Assembly: GCA_017635095.1 (NCBI GenBank)
Contig: JAGBMA010000160.1
Location: 1-60,066, forward strand
DNA length: 60,066 nucleotides
Direction: 5' to 3'
Origin: Ruminiclostridium sp.
Lineage (GTDB): Bacteria; Bacillota; Clostridia; Oscillospirales; Ruminococcaceae
The notes below the pieces were generated by a model. That model made no database searches and was not told where the DNA came from. It saw only the letters and a program-made list of their open reading frames with translations. Below are positions 18,160 to 27,400 of this stretch, in pieces. A program made the position numbers and the translations under genes. Within the stretch, counting starts at the first letter, position 1. Every line of letters starts with the position of its first letter.

Positions 18160-18795
18160 TTATGTCAGCCCTTTTTCTTCAAAATACGCCTTGAACGCGA
18201 GTATTTCCTCCGCACCAAGACAGCGCTCGGGTATAACATGGATAAACGACCGGTTCACGAACAGCAGCAGCAGCCCCCGCTGTTCAGACATACATACCTC
18301 GGTCTCGGCGAGCCGGTAAACCGTCTTTTCCACCTGTGTTTCGTCTTTTACGAGTTCCGGGTGCTCGGCTATCTCTTTTGCAGCTTCGCTCCCTTCTTCC
18401 ACGGGGAAAACACCGAGCCTTGAAACTGCCACCACCTCGGTCTCCTTGCCGGCGGTGGTTATCTCGGTCTCGATCTCTATCCTGTCGTCGAACAGAGTCA
18501 TGGTATAGAGTTCATCTGTTCCGAGCTCCTCCATGCCCTGCATCATCTTTCTGCGTATGAGCACCGGTTTAATCCAGTTGAACACAAGTATCCCGAGTGC
18601 AAGACCTCCGGCGATGTAACCAGTTGGGTTGGTCATATCCTTTACTATCAGGTCCGCCGCAAGCACCACCACTATCAGATACACTATGGTGTAGATAAGC
18701 TTGCGCTTCAGGGCATACTTCGTCTGGAATGCCTTGTACGCGGCTTCTATCTCTGCCGGCGTATTGTCGAACCTGACGCTTAAATTATCGTTCAT
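18160..18795 (-). CDS. YcxB-like domain membrane protein
   Basis: 211 residues. Two adjacent hydrophobic helices (about 33-50 and 58-76) are followed by a beta-rich cytoplasmic domain with the TLFDDRIEIET and VCMSEQRGLLLLFVNRSFIHVIPER pattern of YcxB-like C-terminal domains. The function of this family is unknown. It starts 10 bases after the preceding small membrane gene and lies between gyrB and gyrA in one transcription unit. Confidence 0.75.
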   Translation of the reverse strand: MNDNLSVRFDNTPAEIEAAYKAFQTKYALKRKLIYTIVYLIVVVLAADLIVKDMTNPTGYIAGGLALGILVFNWIKPVLIRRKMMQGMEELGTDELYTMTLFDDRIEIETEITTAGKETEVVAVSRLGVFPVEEGSEAAKEIAEHPELVKDETQVEKTVYRLAETEVCMSEQRGLLLLFVNRSFIHVIPERCLGAEEILAFKAYFEEKGLT

Positions 18796-18805
18796 ATCAA
18801 ATTCC

Positions 18806-19183
18806 TTAGTACGGGTTATTGCTTACAAGAAGCAGCACTCCGAGCGCTATCGTTGCCACGGTTATGATTATCGAAACGACCGCGTCGCCTTTCTTGTTCT
18901 CGTGCAGGAACTTTGTTATGCAAAGCCCCGCGTAAATACCGGAGGTTATGAGTATCGCGGCTGCGGGAAGCGAGAAATCGCCGCCCGTCACAAGGGTCAC
19001 CGCACAGGCCGCCCAGGTTATCAGAAGCGCCCAGCGGAAGAATTTTCTTGCAGTCGCACAGATATCCTCATCATCTTCGTCGATCTTGTCCATGACCGAT
19101 CCATGCTTCTTTTCGTCCGCGTAAATGCGCTCCATACGCGCAAGCTTCTCTATCTGCTTTTCGTTGTTTTCTTCGGAGTTCAT
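18806..19183 (-). CDS. Small membrane protein, unknown
   Basis: 125 residues. A charged N-terminal cytoplasmic part (1-48) carries a helix rich in Glu/Lys. Three hydrophobic segments follow (about 49-66, 70-88, 100-122). I do not recognise the family. It is 25 bases after the DinB-like gene and 10 bases before the YcxB-like gene, so it is part of the gyrB-gyrA unit. Confidence 0.65.
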   Translation of the reverse strand: MNSEENNEKQIEKLARMERIYADEKKHGSVMDKIDEDDEDICATARKFFRWALLITWAACAVTLVTGGDFSLPAAAILITSGIYAGLCITKFLHENKKGDAVVSIIITVATIALGVLLLVSNNPY

Positions 19184-19207
19184 ATATCTTTCCTCTGCGG
19201 CAGCCCG

Positions 19208-19708
19208 TTACTGCTCAAAATAGCCGTTGTCAAGCCTGTCAAGGCTCGCCGGCGTCACATATACGGGAAATCTGCCGGTTTTTTCGATAGTAAGCCCGTT
19301 GAGCATACCTATATGGGTGGAGATGTGGCGGAACTGCATAAGCACAAGCTCAAGCCTTGTCATATCACATTTCTCCGGGTATTCCCCGAGCATCTCGTCG
19401 GTAAGGCTGTCGAGATATGCGGCGGTTTTACTGCGCACACTGTCAAGGTAAGCGAGGAGCTCCTCATCGCTGAGCGTCACATCGCAGGGCGCGTCGGGGT
19501 TGTCCATGCCTTCTTTGTGGAACGGCGGTTCGTCGAAGATGTACGGGTTGAAAAACCACTTGTCCGCAGAATGTATCGTATGATAGACGTACCTCCATGC
19601 CGGCGCTCCGCAAACTTCCGCGTTCCTGTCGTATGTCTTTATTGCAGTTATAAGATTGATGAAATTGGCATCGGTCTGCTTCTTTATCATCTTGCAGATT
19701 TCGTTCAT
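19208..19708 (-). CDS. DinB/YfiT-like metal-binding four-helix protein
   Basis: 166 residues. It has the helical-bundle layout of the DinB superfamily, with the three metal histidines recognisable as H in YHTIHSADKW (about 45-50) and H in RHISTHIGML (about 136-143). Members are often thiol (bacillithiol or mycothiol) S-transferases or metal-dependent hydrolases; which applies here cannot be told. It starts 11 bases downstream of gyrB. Confidence 0.75.
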   Translation of the reverse strand: MNEICKMIKKQTDANFINLITAIKTYDRNAEVCGAPAWRYVYHTIHSADKWFFNPYIFDEPPFHKEGMDNPDAPCDVTLSDEELLAYLDSVRSKTAAYLDSLTDEMLGEYPEKCDMTRLELVLMQFRHISTHIGMLNGLTIEKTGRFPVYVTPASLDRLDNGYFEQ

Positions 19709-19718
19709 TTACTGCACC

Positions 19719-21713
19719 TCAGATATCAAGATTTTCCACAAAACGGGCGTTCGTCTCGATAAACTCGCGGCGGGGCTCAACCTTATCGCCCATAAGTATC
19801 GAGAAGATCATGTCCGCCTTTGCAGCGTCCTCCATGCTGACTCTTATCATGGTGCGGCGCTCGGGATCCATTGTTGTCTCCCAGAGCTGTTCGGGATCCA
19901 TCTCACCGAGACCTTTGTAGCGCTGGACATCTACCTTCGCGTCCTTTTCGCCGGAGAGTTCGGCAATATATGCGTCTCTCTCGTCGTCAGAGAACGCGTA
20001 GCGCACCTGCTTTGCGCGGGATACCTTAAAGAGCGGAGGCTGGGCAAGATATACATGACCCTGCTCAATGAGCGGACGCATGAAGCGGAAGAAGAATGTG
20101 AGGAGCAGCGTTCTGATATGTGCGCCGTCCACATCGGCATCTGCCATGATGACCACTCTGCCGTAGCGGAGCTTGGTTATGTCGAAATCCTCGCCGATAC
20201 CGGTGCCGAGGGCTTTGACGACAGGCAGGAGCTTGTCGTTGTTATACACTTTGTCCGCCCGGGCTTTTTCGACGTTCAGCATCTTTCCCCAAAGCGGCAG
20301 GATAGCCTGGAATGCGCTGTTTCTGCCCTGCTTTGCGGAGCCGCCCGCCGAGTCTCCCTCGACGATATATATTTCGGTGCGTGTGGTATCTTTTTCGTAG
20401 CAGTCCGAGAGCTTGCCGGGAAGTCCCGCTCCGTCGGCAGCGGATTTGCGCTTAGCTTCCATTGCTTTCTTTGCCGCATCACGCGCCGCCTGGGAGTTTA
20501 TCGCCTTGCGGACGATGATCTCGGTAGTCTCGGGGTGTTCCTCGAAGTAGTATGTGAGCTGTTCGGTAACTATCTTATAGACTGCGGGCGCGACTTCGGG
20601 GTTGCCGAGCTTGCCCTTGGTCTGACCCTCGAACTCGCACTCGGGGAGCTTGACGGAGATGACAGCGTTTATAGCCTCGCGTATCGCCTCGCCCGAGATA
20701 GCAACGAACTCTTTCTTTTCCTCGTCGTCCTTTTTCTTGGAAGCTTTCTTGACTTTCTTCTGGGTAGCCTGCTGTTCCTGATAGGACTTAACGAAGTCAT
20801 TTACCACCTTGTTGAGCGCCTTTTTGAACGCAGTTTCATGGGTACCGCCGTCTATGGTATGGATATTGTTTGCGAAAGAACGGAAAGCCTCGCTGTTGAA
20901 GTCGGTATTATACTGGAATGCAGCCTCCACGGTGATATCATCGACAACACCGCTGAGATAAACGACGTCGGGGTGCAGCTTTTCCGCGCCGCGCATATCC
21001 TGCAGCCATTCGACATAGCTTATGATACCGCCCTCATAGCGCAGGGACTCGCCCTGTATGTTGTTCTCATCGCGCATATCGGTGAGGTTTATGAGAAGGC
21101 CGCCATTGAGGAAAGCCTGTTCTCTCATGCGGTCGAGGAGCGTCTCATAGCTGAACACAGTCTCGTGGAAAATGGTACCGTCGGGCTTGAAGCGGACTTT
21201 TGTACCGGTCTTGTCGGTCTTGCCGATGACCTTCATCTGCTCGTCGTAGTGGCCGCGCTCGAAGCGCTGGTAGTGTATCTCGCTGCCGTCATAGACTTCG
21301 AGTTCGAGCCATTCGGAAAGCGCGTTTACTACGGAAGCGCCGACGCCGTGAAGACCGCCGGAGACTTTATATCCGCCGCCGCCGAACTTGCCGCCCGCAT
21401 GAAGGATCGTATAAACGACAGTAGCCGCCGAGATCCCCTCTTTCGGGTGGATTCCCGTCGGTATGCCTCGCCCGTTATCGGTGACTTCTATCACATCACC
21501 GGGCAGTATCTTAACATCTATCTGCGTGCAGTACCCCGCGAGAGCTTCATCTATAGCGTTATCGACGATCTCATAGACGAGGTGATGCAGACCGCTCGGA
21601 CCCGTGGATCCGATGTACATTCCGGGGCGCTTGCGTACAGCCTCAAGGCCTTCGAGGATCTGTATATCATCGGCGCCGTAATCGTGATTTGTTACTTTTG
21701 TATTGTCGTCCAT
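19719..21713 (-). CDS. gyrB: DNA gyrase subunit B
   Basis: 664 residues. ATPase subunit of gyrase. GHKL ATPase motifs: EIVDNAIDEALAG (catalytic Glu), DNGRGIP, and the GGLHGVGASVVNALS ATP-lid. TOPRIM motifs: EGDSAGGSAKQGR and DADVDGAHIRTLL. The C-terminal domain ends with QRYKGLGEMDPEQLWETTMDP. The length is normal. It has its own SigA promoter and heads the operon with three small genes and gyrA. Confidence 0.98.
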   Translation of the reverse strand: MDDNTKVTNHDYGADDIQILEGLEAVRKRPGMYIGSTGPSGLHHLVYEIVDNAIDEALAGYCTQIDVKILPGDVIEVTDNGRGIPTGIHPKEGISAATVVYTILHAGGKFGGGGYKVSGGLHGVGASVVNALSEWLELEVYDGSEIHYQRFERGHYDEQMKVIGKTDKTGTKVRFKPDGTIFHETVFSYETLLDRMREQAFLNGGLLINLTDMRDENNIQGESLRYEGGIISYVEWLQDMRGAEKLHPDVVYLSGVVDDITVEAAFQYNTDFNSEAFRSFANNIHTIDGGTHETAFKKALNKVVNDFVKSYQEQQATQKKVKKASKKKDDEEKKEFVAISGEAIREAINAVISVKLPECEFEGQTKGKLGNPEVAPAVYKIVTEQLTYYFEEHPETTEIIVRKAINSQAARDAAKKAMEAKRKSAADGAGLPGKLSDCYEKDTTRTEIYIVEGDSAGGSAKQGRNSAFQAILPLWGKMLNVEKARADKVYNNDKLLPVVKALGTGIGEDFDITKLRYGRVVIMADADVDGAHIRTLLLTFFFRFMRPLIEQGHVYLAQPPLFKVSRAKQVRYAFSDDERDAYIAELSGEKDAKVDVQRYKGLGEMDPEQLWETTMDPERRTMIRVSMEDAAKADMIFSILMGDKVEPRREFIETNARFVENLDI

Positions 21714-21748
21714 TTCGTAAATCCCTTATATTATAAATAGTATAAATT

Positions 21749-21777
21749 ATTATACCACATTTACAAAAAAATTGCAA
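21749..21777 (-). promoter_or_regulatory. SigA promoter of gyrB
   Basis: On the minus strand TTGCAA (21772-21777), a 17-base spacer and TATAAT (21749-21754), about 35 bases before the ATG. Confidence 0.85.
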
Positions 21778-21809
21778 GGGTTTTCGGCAAAATAAAAAAG
21801 CAGCTTTTT

Positions 21810-21951
21810 GAAGGTTTCTTTCGCATACGCCGCATCCTTGCGGCGTTCTTGAAACCTTCCTTACTACTTCCTGTAGTTTCGAAGGTTTCTTTTGCATACG
21901 CCGCGTCCTTGCGGCGTTCTTGAAACCTTCTTTACTACTTCCTGTAGTTCA
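21810..21951. repeat. Two tandem copies of a 71-bp hairpin-forming repeat
   Basis: Units are 21810-21880 and 21881-21951, differing at only about 4 positions. Each contains GAAGGTTTC ... CGCCGC ... GCGGCG ... GAAACCTTC, a nested inverted repeat, plus a small CTAC/GTAG hairpin. Differences fall in loops or between stems, leaving every stem base identical. Confidence 0.9.
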
Positions 21952-22183
21952 CTGCTTTCAATTTGTCAATAAAGTATCATGTTTTTTGCAGATGTGCTGA
22001 TCTCCGTGGTACGGTACAGGGTCCAGCGTCACGCTGGCGCGGGACGGGGGCGCGTAGCCCCGGCGCTGTCCGCGAGGACGTCTGCCGAAAAGTACCTTTT
22101 CGACAGACCGAAAACAGCTTTCACTGCTTTTTTACTTGTCGGCAAAGTCAGATGATATTCTTTTCAGCAGCCCGGGGATCGGC

Positions 22184-23209
22184 TCACACTGTTTCCGGAA
22201 GCTCCCATTCATCAGCCAAGCGGCGGTATTTTTCCGCATTTTCCGGATCTCCGGTCCTTTCATAGCAGTCTGCCAGCAGGTTCAGATTATCGCTCCCCTG
22301 AACGAAAATGGAGATGACGGGCTGGGTCTCGGATATCGCGTCGCTGAGCCAGCACAGCGCCTCCTCATAGTTGCCGCAATCGTAAAAATACCTGCCGATC
22401 TCGGCGCAGATCTCCGCACAGGGGACTGAAATAACGTCCCGCAGACAAAGGCGCACAAAGTCGGAAACACGGCCACAGATACGATAGGCGCGTGCAAGGA
22501 CACAGCGTGCTTCACGCTGTTCGTCATCGGAGCGCGTCGGGTCGGAAAGGCTCTGTTCATAAAACGGGACGGCGGCGGAGAGATCGGCCTCGTCACCTGC
22601 TATAAAAAGCTCCTTCGCATACATGGAGTGAAGGTTCTTATCAAGCCTCATTCCCCGTCCGATCGCCTTACGGAACGTGGCAAGATCACGCCGGACATGG
22701 TTTCCCTCGGCAAGGTGGCGGATCTCGATGTCGCTGTCGTAAACCACAGGGTCGAGCCGCACCGTCTCGTGTATCGGGTTCACCCATTCAAAGGTGCGGA
22801 GCCGCTTATAGAGCTTCGGACGCAGCTCCCGCTTCGAGCTATATACCGTGTTTTCCTCCATGAGGTTAAGGTAGTGCATCTGCACGATCTCTATCTCCGG
22901 CAGGAGCGTCTGCTTCACCTGCATAAAAAGCCGTATGTTGGCGGGGTCTATGACTTCGTCGGCATCGGCGGTGTATATGTAGTCCTTTGTCGCCTTCGAG
23001 AAAGCAAAATTGCGTGCAGCCGCAAAGTCGTCTATCCACGGGAAATCATAGATGAGGTCGGTGTACTCGCGGGCAATATCCTTGGTGCAGTCCGTTGAGC
23101 CGGTGTCAACTATCACGATCTCGTCGGCTATGGGCTTCAGGCTGTCAAGGCAGGCGCGGAGCTGTTTTTCCTCATTCTTTACGATCATGCACACGGAAAT
23201 GGTTATCAT
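22184..23209 (-). CDS. Family 2 glycosyltransferase with TPR-like C-terminus
   Basis: 341 residues. The N-terminal GT-A fold (1-about 190) has SVCMIVKNEE, VDTGSTDCT and the metal-binding ADADE (DxD-type) motif, typical of SunS/WcaA-like GT2 enzymes. The C-terminal half is helical with TPR character (AAVPFYEQSL, CGNYEEALCWLSDAI, LLADCYERTGDPENAEKYRR). No membrane segment, so it is cytoplasmic. The acceptor is unknown; related enzymes glycosylate peptides, proteins or envelope polymers. It begins 82 bases after prmA and is probably co-transcribed with it. Confidence 0.9.
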   Translation of the reverse strand: MITISVCMIVKNEEKQLRACLDSLKPIADEIVIVDTGSTDCTKDIAREYTDLIYDFPWIDDFAAARNFAFSKATKDYIYTADADEVIDPANIRLFMQVKQTLLPEIEIVQMHYLNLMEENTVYSSKRELRPKLYKRLRTFEWVNPIHETVRLDPVVYDSDIEIRHLAEGNHVRRDLATFRKAIGRGMRLDKNLHSMYAKELFIAGDEADLSAAVPFYEQSLSDPTRSDDEQREARCVLARAYRICGRVSDFVRLCLRDVISVPCAEICAEIGRYFYDCGNYEEALCWLSDAISETQPVISIFVQGSDNLNLLADCYERTGDPENAEKYRRLADEWELPETV

Positions 23210-23291
23210 ATATGTTACCTCGGTTTCTTTTTCTCCGGTACGCCCGTTATGGCAGCCGAAGAGACGAAAAGAATGTGCAGCGCGTCGGGTT

Positions 23292-24257
23292 TTACGCGCG
23301 GCTCAGGACTATTGCGTTCCAGCCCTCGGCGTTTTTCCTTGCAGTTACCCCGAAACCGTTCTCCGTCAATGCTCCGAGGACTTCGTCAAGGCGTTCGTCG
23401 ATGATACCGGAAACTATGAGAGTACCGCCGTCGGCGAGGAAGCTGCCGAATATGGGGCTCATGCCGATAATGACATCGGCGACGATGTTTGCGGTGATGA
23501 TGTCGTATCCGGATCCTATCTGCTCACGAAGCGCGCTGTCGTCGATAACATTGCCCCGGAAAGCCCTGAAGCGGCTTTCGTCAAATCCGTTCTTGCGGAC
23601 GTTTTCGGCGGCGGTATTGACCGCATTCTCGAAGATATCCGCCATTGTGACGCTCTGTGCGCCGAGGAGCAGTCCCGCGATAGACAGGATACCGCTGCCG
23701 CAGCCGAGATCGAGCATCTTTTCTCCGCCCTTTACCACTGTTTCGAGCAGTTCCATGACCATTTTGGTGGTGTGGTGCTGACCGGTGCCGAAACTCGATG
23801 CGGGGTCGATCTCAAGTATCTTTCTGCCGCCGGTATCGGGAACATCTTCCCACGACGGCTTGACGATAAGCCTGCTGCCCACATTGAAGGGCTTATAGTA
23901 CTGTTTCCAGTTGTTCGCCCAGTCCTCTTCCCGGACATTGCCGATATGTATGTCCGGATCTCCGTAGAAATCCGGCTGAGCGGCGAAGAGATCGGAAACT
24001 GCGCCTTTGAGTTCGGCGAGTGTTTCAAGCCCCTGCGCATCGTCGGCAAGGTACAGGGTGATGTGGGTGGGGACTGTTTTCAGCCCCATCAGCTCATCAT
24101 CAACGTAATCCCAGTTCGCGTCCTTGTTTTCGAGAAACTCATCAAAATCGGCGCTGTCGTGTATCTCGAAGCCGTTTATGCCGAGCTCCGAGAGCTGCAT
24201 CACAAGAACATCGACAGCCTGCGACTTAGTATATACCTCAACTTTCAGAAAATCCAT
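23292..24257 (-). CDS. prmA: Ribosomal protein L11 methyltransferase
   Basis: 321 residues from the ATG at 24257, preceded by GGGAGG. The in-frame extension to 24317 runs through a leader hairpin and lacks an SD. SAM-dependent methyltransferase that trimethylates ribosomal protein L11. SAM motif I is LDLGCGSGILSIAG (about 177-190), with an acidic ADIFENAVN ribose site and NIVADVI (catalytic-loop equivalent). The N-terminal substrate-recognition domain is about 1-130. It has its own promoter and a strong hairpin between promoter and start. Confidence 0.95.
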   Translation of the reverse strand: MDFLKVEVYTKSQAVDVLVMQLSELGINGFEIHDSADFDEFLENKDANWDYVDDELMGLKTVPTHITLYLADDAQGLETLAELKGAVSDLFAAQPDFYGDPDIHIGNVREEDWANNWKQYYKPFNVGSRLIVKPSWEDVPDTGGRKILEIDPASSFGTGQHHTTKMVMELLETVVKGGEKMLDLGCGSGILSIAGLLLGAQSVTMADIFENAVNTAAENVRKNGFDESRFRAFRGNVIDDSALREQIGSGYDIITANIVADVIIGMSPIFGSFLADGGTLIVSGIIDERLDEVLGALTENGFGVTARKNAEGWNAIVLSRA

Positions 24258-24270
24258 ATGTCCTCCCTTC

Positions 24271-24309
24271 GCTTTTCTCTCCGGCAGCACCGCCGGAGAA
24301 ATGAAAAGC
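24271..24309 (-). promoter_or_regulatory. Leader hairpin directly before the prmA ribosome-binding site
   Basis: In the 5' UTR, GCTTTTC plus CTCCGGC arms pair with GCCGGAG plus GAAAAGC (24271-24285 with 24292-24309, small internal bulge). The stem ends within about 6 bases of the SD, a position where folding or protein binding could modulate translation. Confidence 0.5.
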
Positions 24310-24334
24310 GTCCGCATATTGCCTTTATTCTTCT

Positions 24335-24363
24335 ATTATGCCTTATTTTTACAAAAATTGCAA
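24335..24363 (-). promoter_or_regulatory. Probable promoter of prmA
   Basis: On the minus strand TTGCAA (24358-24363), a 17-base spacer and CATAAT (24335-24340). The -35 and A/T-rich spacer closely resemble the gyrB promoter. Confidence 0.65.
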
Positions 24364-24456
24364 TAGAAAAGCAAAATTTTCTTGTTCGGCGCGAAGCCTT
24401 TGGGAGCAGCGTCACGCTGCCCCCGTCCGCGCAGACCGGCGTACCCGCGCCGCACG

Positions 24457-27400
24457 TCAGCGCCCGCCGTATAGCTCGCCGAGAAGCCGGTAGTACCATG
24501 CGGCGGATCCGGTGTACATCGACCAGCCGCCGCGTCCCTTGCATTCGGGATTTGTATAGACGTCCGCGGACATGAAGTAGGGTTCATTCTTATACGCCCT
24601 GCCGCGCTCGGCAGGAGAGAGCGCGTTCGCGAGCAGCAGCGCCGTCTTCCGGTCACCGCTGCGCAAGAACGCCAGCGCCAGCCATACCGCGGCGTGAGTG
24701 TACTGGCCGCCGTTCTCGCGTATCCCCTCGGGATAGCCGCGGACATAACCGGGATCGTCGGCGCTGTTCTCATTGAAGGGCGGAGAGAAAAGGCTCACCA
24801 TGTTCGTCTTCGGGTCGAAAAGCTTCTCAAAGGCAGCTTTAAGGGCGCTCCTGCGCTTTTCCCGATCCGGCAGCCCCGCAAGCTCCGCGAAAGCCTGCGG
24901 CAGCAGGTCTATCTCACAGCACTCGCTTCCTTCCGCACCCATTTTTCTGCCGTCATCGTAAAATGCGCGGAGATAGTACCCGTTCTCAAAAGCTTCGTCC
25001 TCACAGGCGGCGGACAGCCCTGCGGCACGTTTTTCGAGCTCCGCCGCGAAGCTGTCATCGCCCCGTGCCCTCGCATATGGAACGAACAGTTTTGCCGTCC
25101 ACACATAGAACATCGAGAGCCATACGCTCTCGCCGAGCCCGTCTTCTCCCACGCGGTTGTAGCCGTCGTTCCAGTCGCCGCTCCCTATCTTGATGAGGGA
25201 GTGGGGTCCCACGCGGTAGCAGCGCTCAAAAGCTTTTTTGCAATGCTCGTAAAGGCTTGCCGAAACGCCGCTCTGAGTTACCTGCATATAAAGCTCGCCG
25301 GACGTACCGAGCTCATCGCCGTTGATATAAGGCACCGGCTCGTCGAGAATACTCACATCGCCGGTCACACGGACATACTCCGCCGCCGCATACGGCAGCC
25401 ACAGCATATCGTCCGAGCATTTGGTGCGTATGCCGCGCTTTCCCGTTCCCGTCTCGTGCCACCAATGCAGCACATCGCCCGCCACGAACTGTGATCCGCA
25501 GCACCTCAGTATCATGCGCTTCGCTTCGGCGGGCATGAAATACGCGGCGGCAGTGCTGTCCTGGAGCTGGTCACGGAAGCCGTAAGCTCCGCCGTTCTGG
25601 TAAAAGCCGGTGCGGGCACGCATACGGCAGCCCAGCACCTGCCACGGCAGCCACACGTTGTAAAGCCTGTCGAGGGTGTCATTGCCGCTCTTTATCGTCG
25701 GGTGCAGCTCATACCTTACTTCGCAGTCGGCAGGCGTCGCCGACACCGCAGCTTTCAGCATCTCCGCGGCATCTGTGCGGCTGTAGCACATCACAAACCT
25801 GAGTTTTACAGTCGAGCGGGGCGGTATGCGCACTTTCGCGGTGACTGCGGCGCAGGAATTCGCGAACGCTCTCACCTCGCCGTTCACCTCACCTGCCCAG
25901 AACTGCTCGCGGTTGGTGATGACCGCGCACTCAGAGCAGTCCGGAGTTATGCACGCCACAGCCATTTCGCCGGTAAATTCCGGGGAAACGGTATTGCGTA
26001 CCGCGATACCTCCGTCAATGCGCCGGTAGGTGAGCTCTGCGCCGCAGTTATTCGCGCTCCTGTCCCATGCAAGCACCGGCTCGGTGTAGTACGAGAGGGC
26101 GCACTGTTTATCGAGCTCTCCGGTATTCTCGACGCTTACGGTGATGATCTTGGCCATGCCGGACTGCATCACTCCGACCTCGGTGCGGAAAATAAGCTTT
26201 CCGATACGGGAGAGGTACTCCGCTTTCGACGGCGAGAATACTGCGGTGCTGCCGCCGATTATGTCGCAGTACCGTCCGAGCCCTTTGACGAGAAGCATCT
26301 CACCGTTGTTATCCCGCATGATGTCATTGTACCACGGGGTAAGCTTGTTCTCACGGCTGTTGAGGGCGTAAGTGAAGCCGAGGGAGTTCTGTGAGACGAT
26401 GCAGCCGAATTCCTCGGACGCTATGATGTTGCAGAACGGGTGACCTTTCTGCTTCACGATATAGCCGTTGTCGCGGAAGCCCTCGGAAAGCCCGGTATCA
26501 TACGGCTCCGCAGGCACGAGTTCCATGAGTTTGACCGGCGGGCGGCGCTCCTCGCACTTATCGAAGATGAATACCGCAGAACGCCGTATGAAAGCAAGTT
26601 CGTCCCCGGTGAGCTCGGAGGTCATGACCGGATAGATGCATTTCGTACCGCTTGTCTGCAGGAACAGAGCCCGGCTCTTGTCGGAGATATCGTCGCAGAG
26701 CATCACCACATCAATGGGCGTTCCGCACTCGAACAGACCCTCCGCCATGAGCGCGGCGGCTTCCGCCCGGGGCTCGTCCCCCGCAAAGCGGTAAAGCACT
26801 ATAGGTCTGTCGCCGCTTATACCGAGCCGCCAGAGCGTATCCCTGCCGAGAGGAAATACGGAAGTGAGTATTTCCTCGGAAAAGACGTTCCTGCAAAGCA
26901 TTGCGGGCAGCATACCTCTTGCAAGCCTTCCCGCAAGGGTCGAACCCGGCAGAGGGGAGACTGCCGCACCGTATGGCATGAGCTCCGCCGACGGCTCGGT
27001 ATTGCGGACTTCAAGCGCAAGCGCCGTCACCTCGTCCCGGGTCTCGCCGCAGCACACGAAGAAGCTGTTCCGCCAGCCCGAATTTGCCGGTATCTCCGCT
27101 TTCATACGGATAAAAATGCAGGGCGAAGGCACGGAGGCGTTGTCGGAAGATGTGAGCTCAAATCCTTTCGTGAAACAGAGCGGTTCGCCGTATGAAAGCA
27201 CCTTTTCGCGGGAGAAGGAGTAGATAAGGTCGTCCGTAAGGCGGAAGCCCGCCGCGAGCCATGTTTCCTTTCCGGTGGCACGATCCCGGCGTCTTGCAAG
27301 AAAAAGCCGGTTCTCGCGGTCATACTCCGGCCGCAGGAAGAGATCGGCAAAAGCCGGGTGCGCGATAATATCGGCTTCGGGAGCAAGCGCCGGCCGCATA

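Larger units (their letters stand above)
21714..22183. other. 470-base intergenic region upstream of gyrB
   Basis: It contains the gyrB promoter, the 71-bp tandem repeats, a GC-rich palindromic stretch with GGGTCCAGCGTCACGCTGG (22019-22037), which recurs inverted near 15050-15072, and a 13-bp hairpin (22080-22108, GTCTGCCGAAAAG with CTTTTCGACAGAC). No coding gene is supported. Confidence 0.75.

Noticed and set aside
19656-21740. 694-codon open frame on the plus strand
   Set aside because: It is antisense to gyrB, whose minus-strand product is unmistakable. Long antisense frames are common at this base composition.
21667-21897. 76-codon minus-strand frame over the gyrB start and the 71-bp repeats
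   Set aside because: It covers the promoter and repeat region, has no SD, and the product is rich in Lys/Arg without a domain.
21810-21951. CRISPR array
   Set aside because: Only two directly adjacent units without spacers, and the unit itself is a long hairpin.
23000-24575. 507-codon plus-strand frame over the glycosyltransferase and prmA
   Set aside because: It is antisense to two well-recognised genes.
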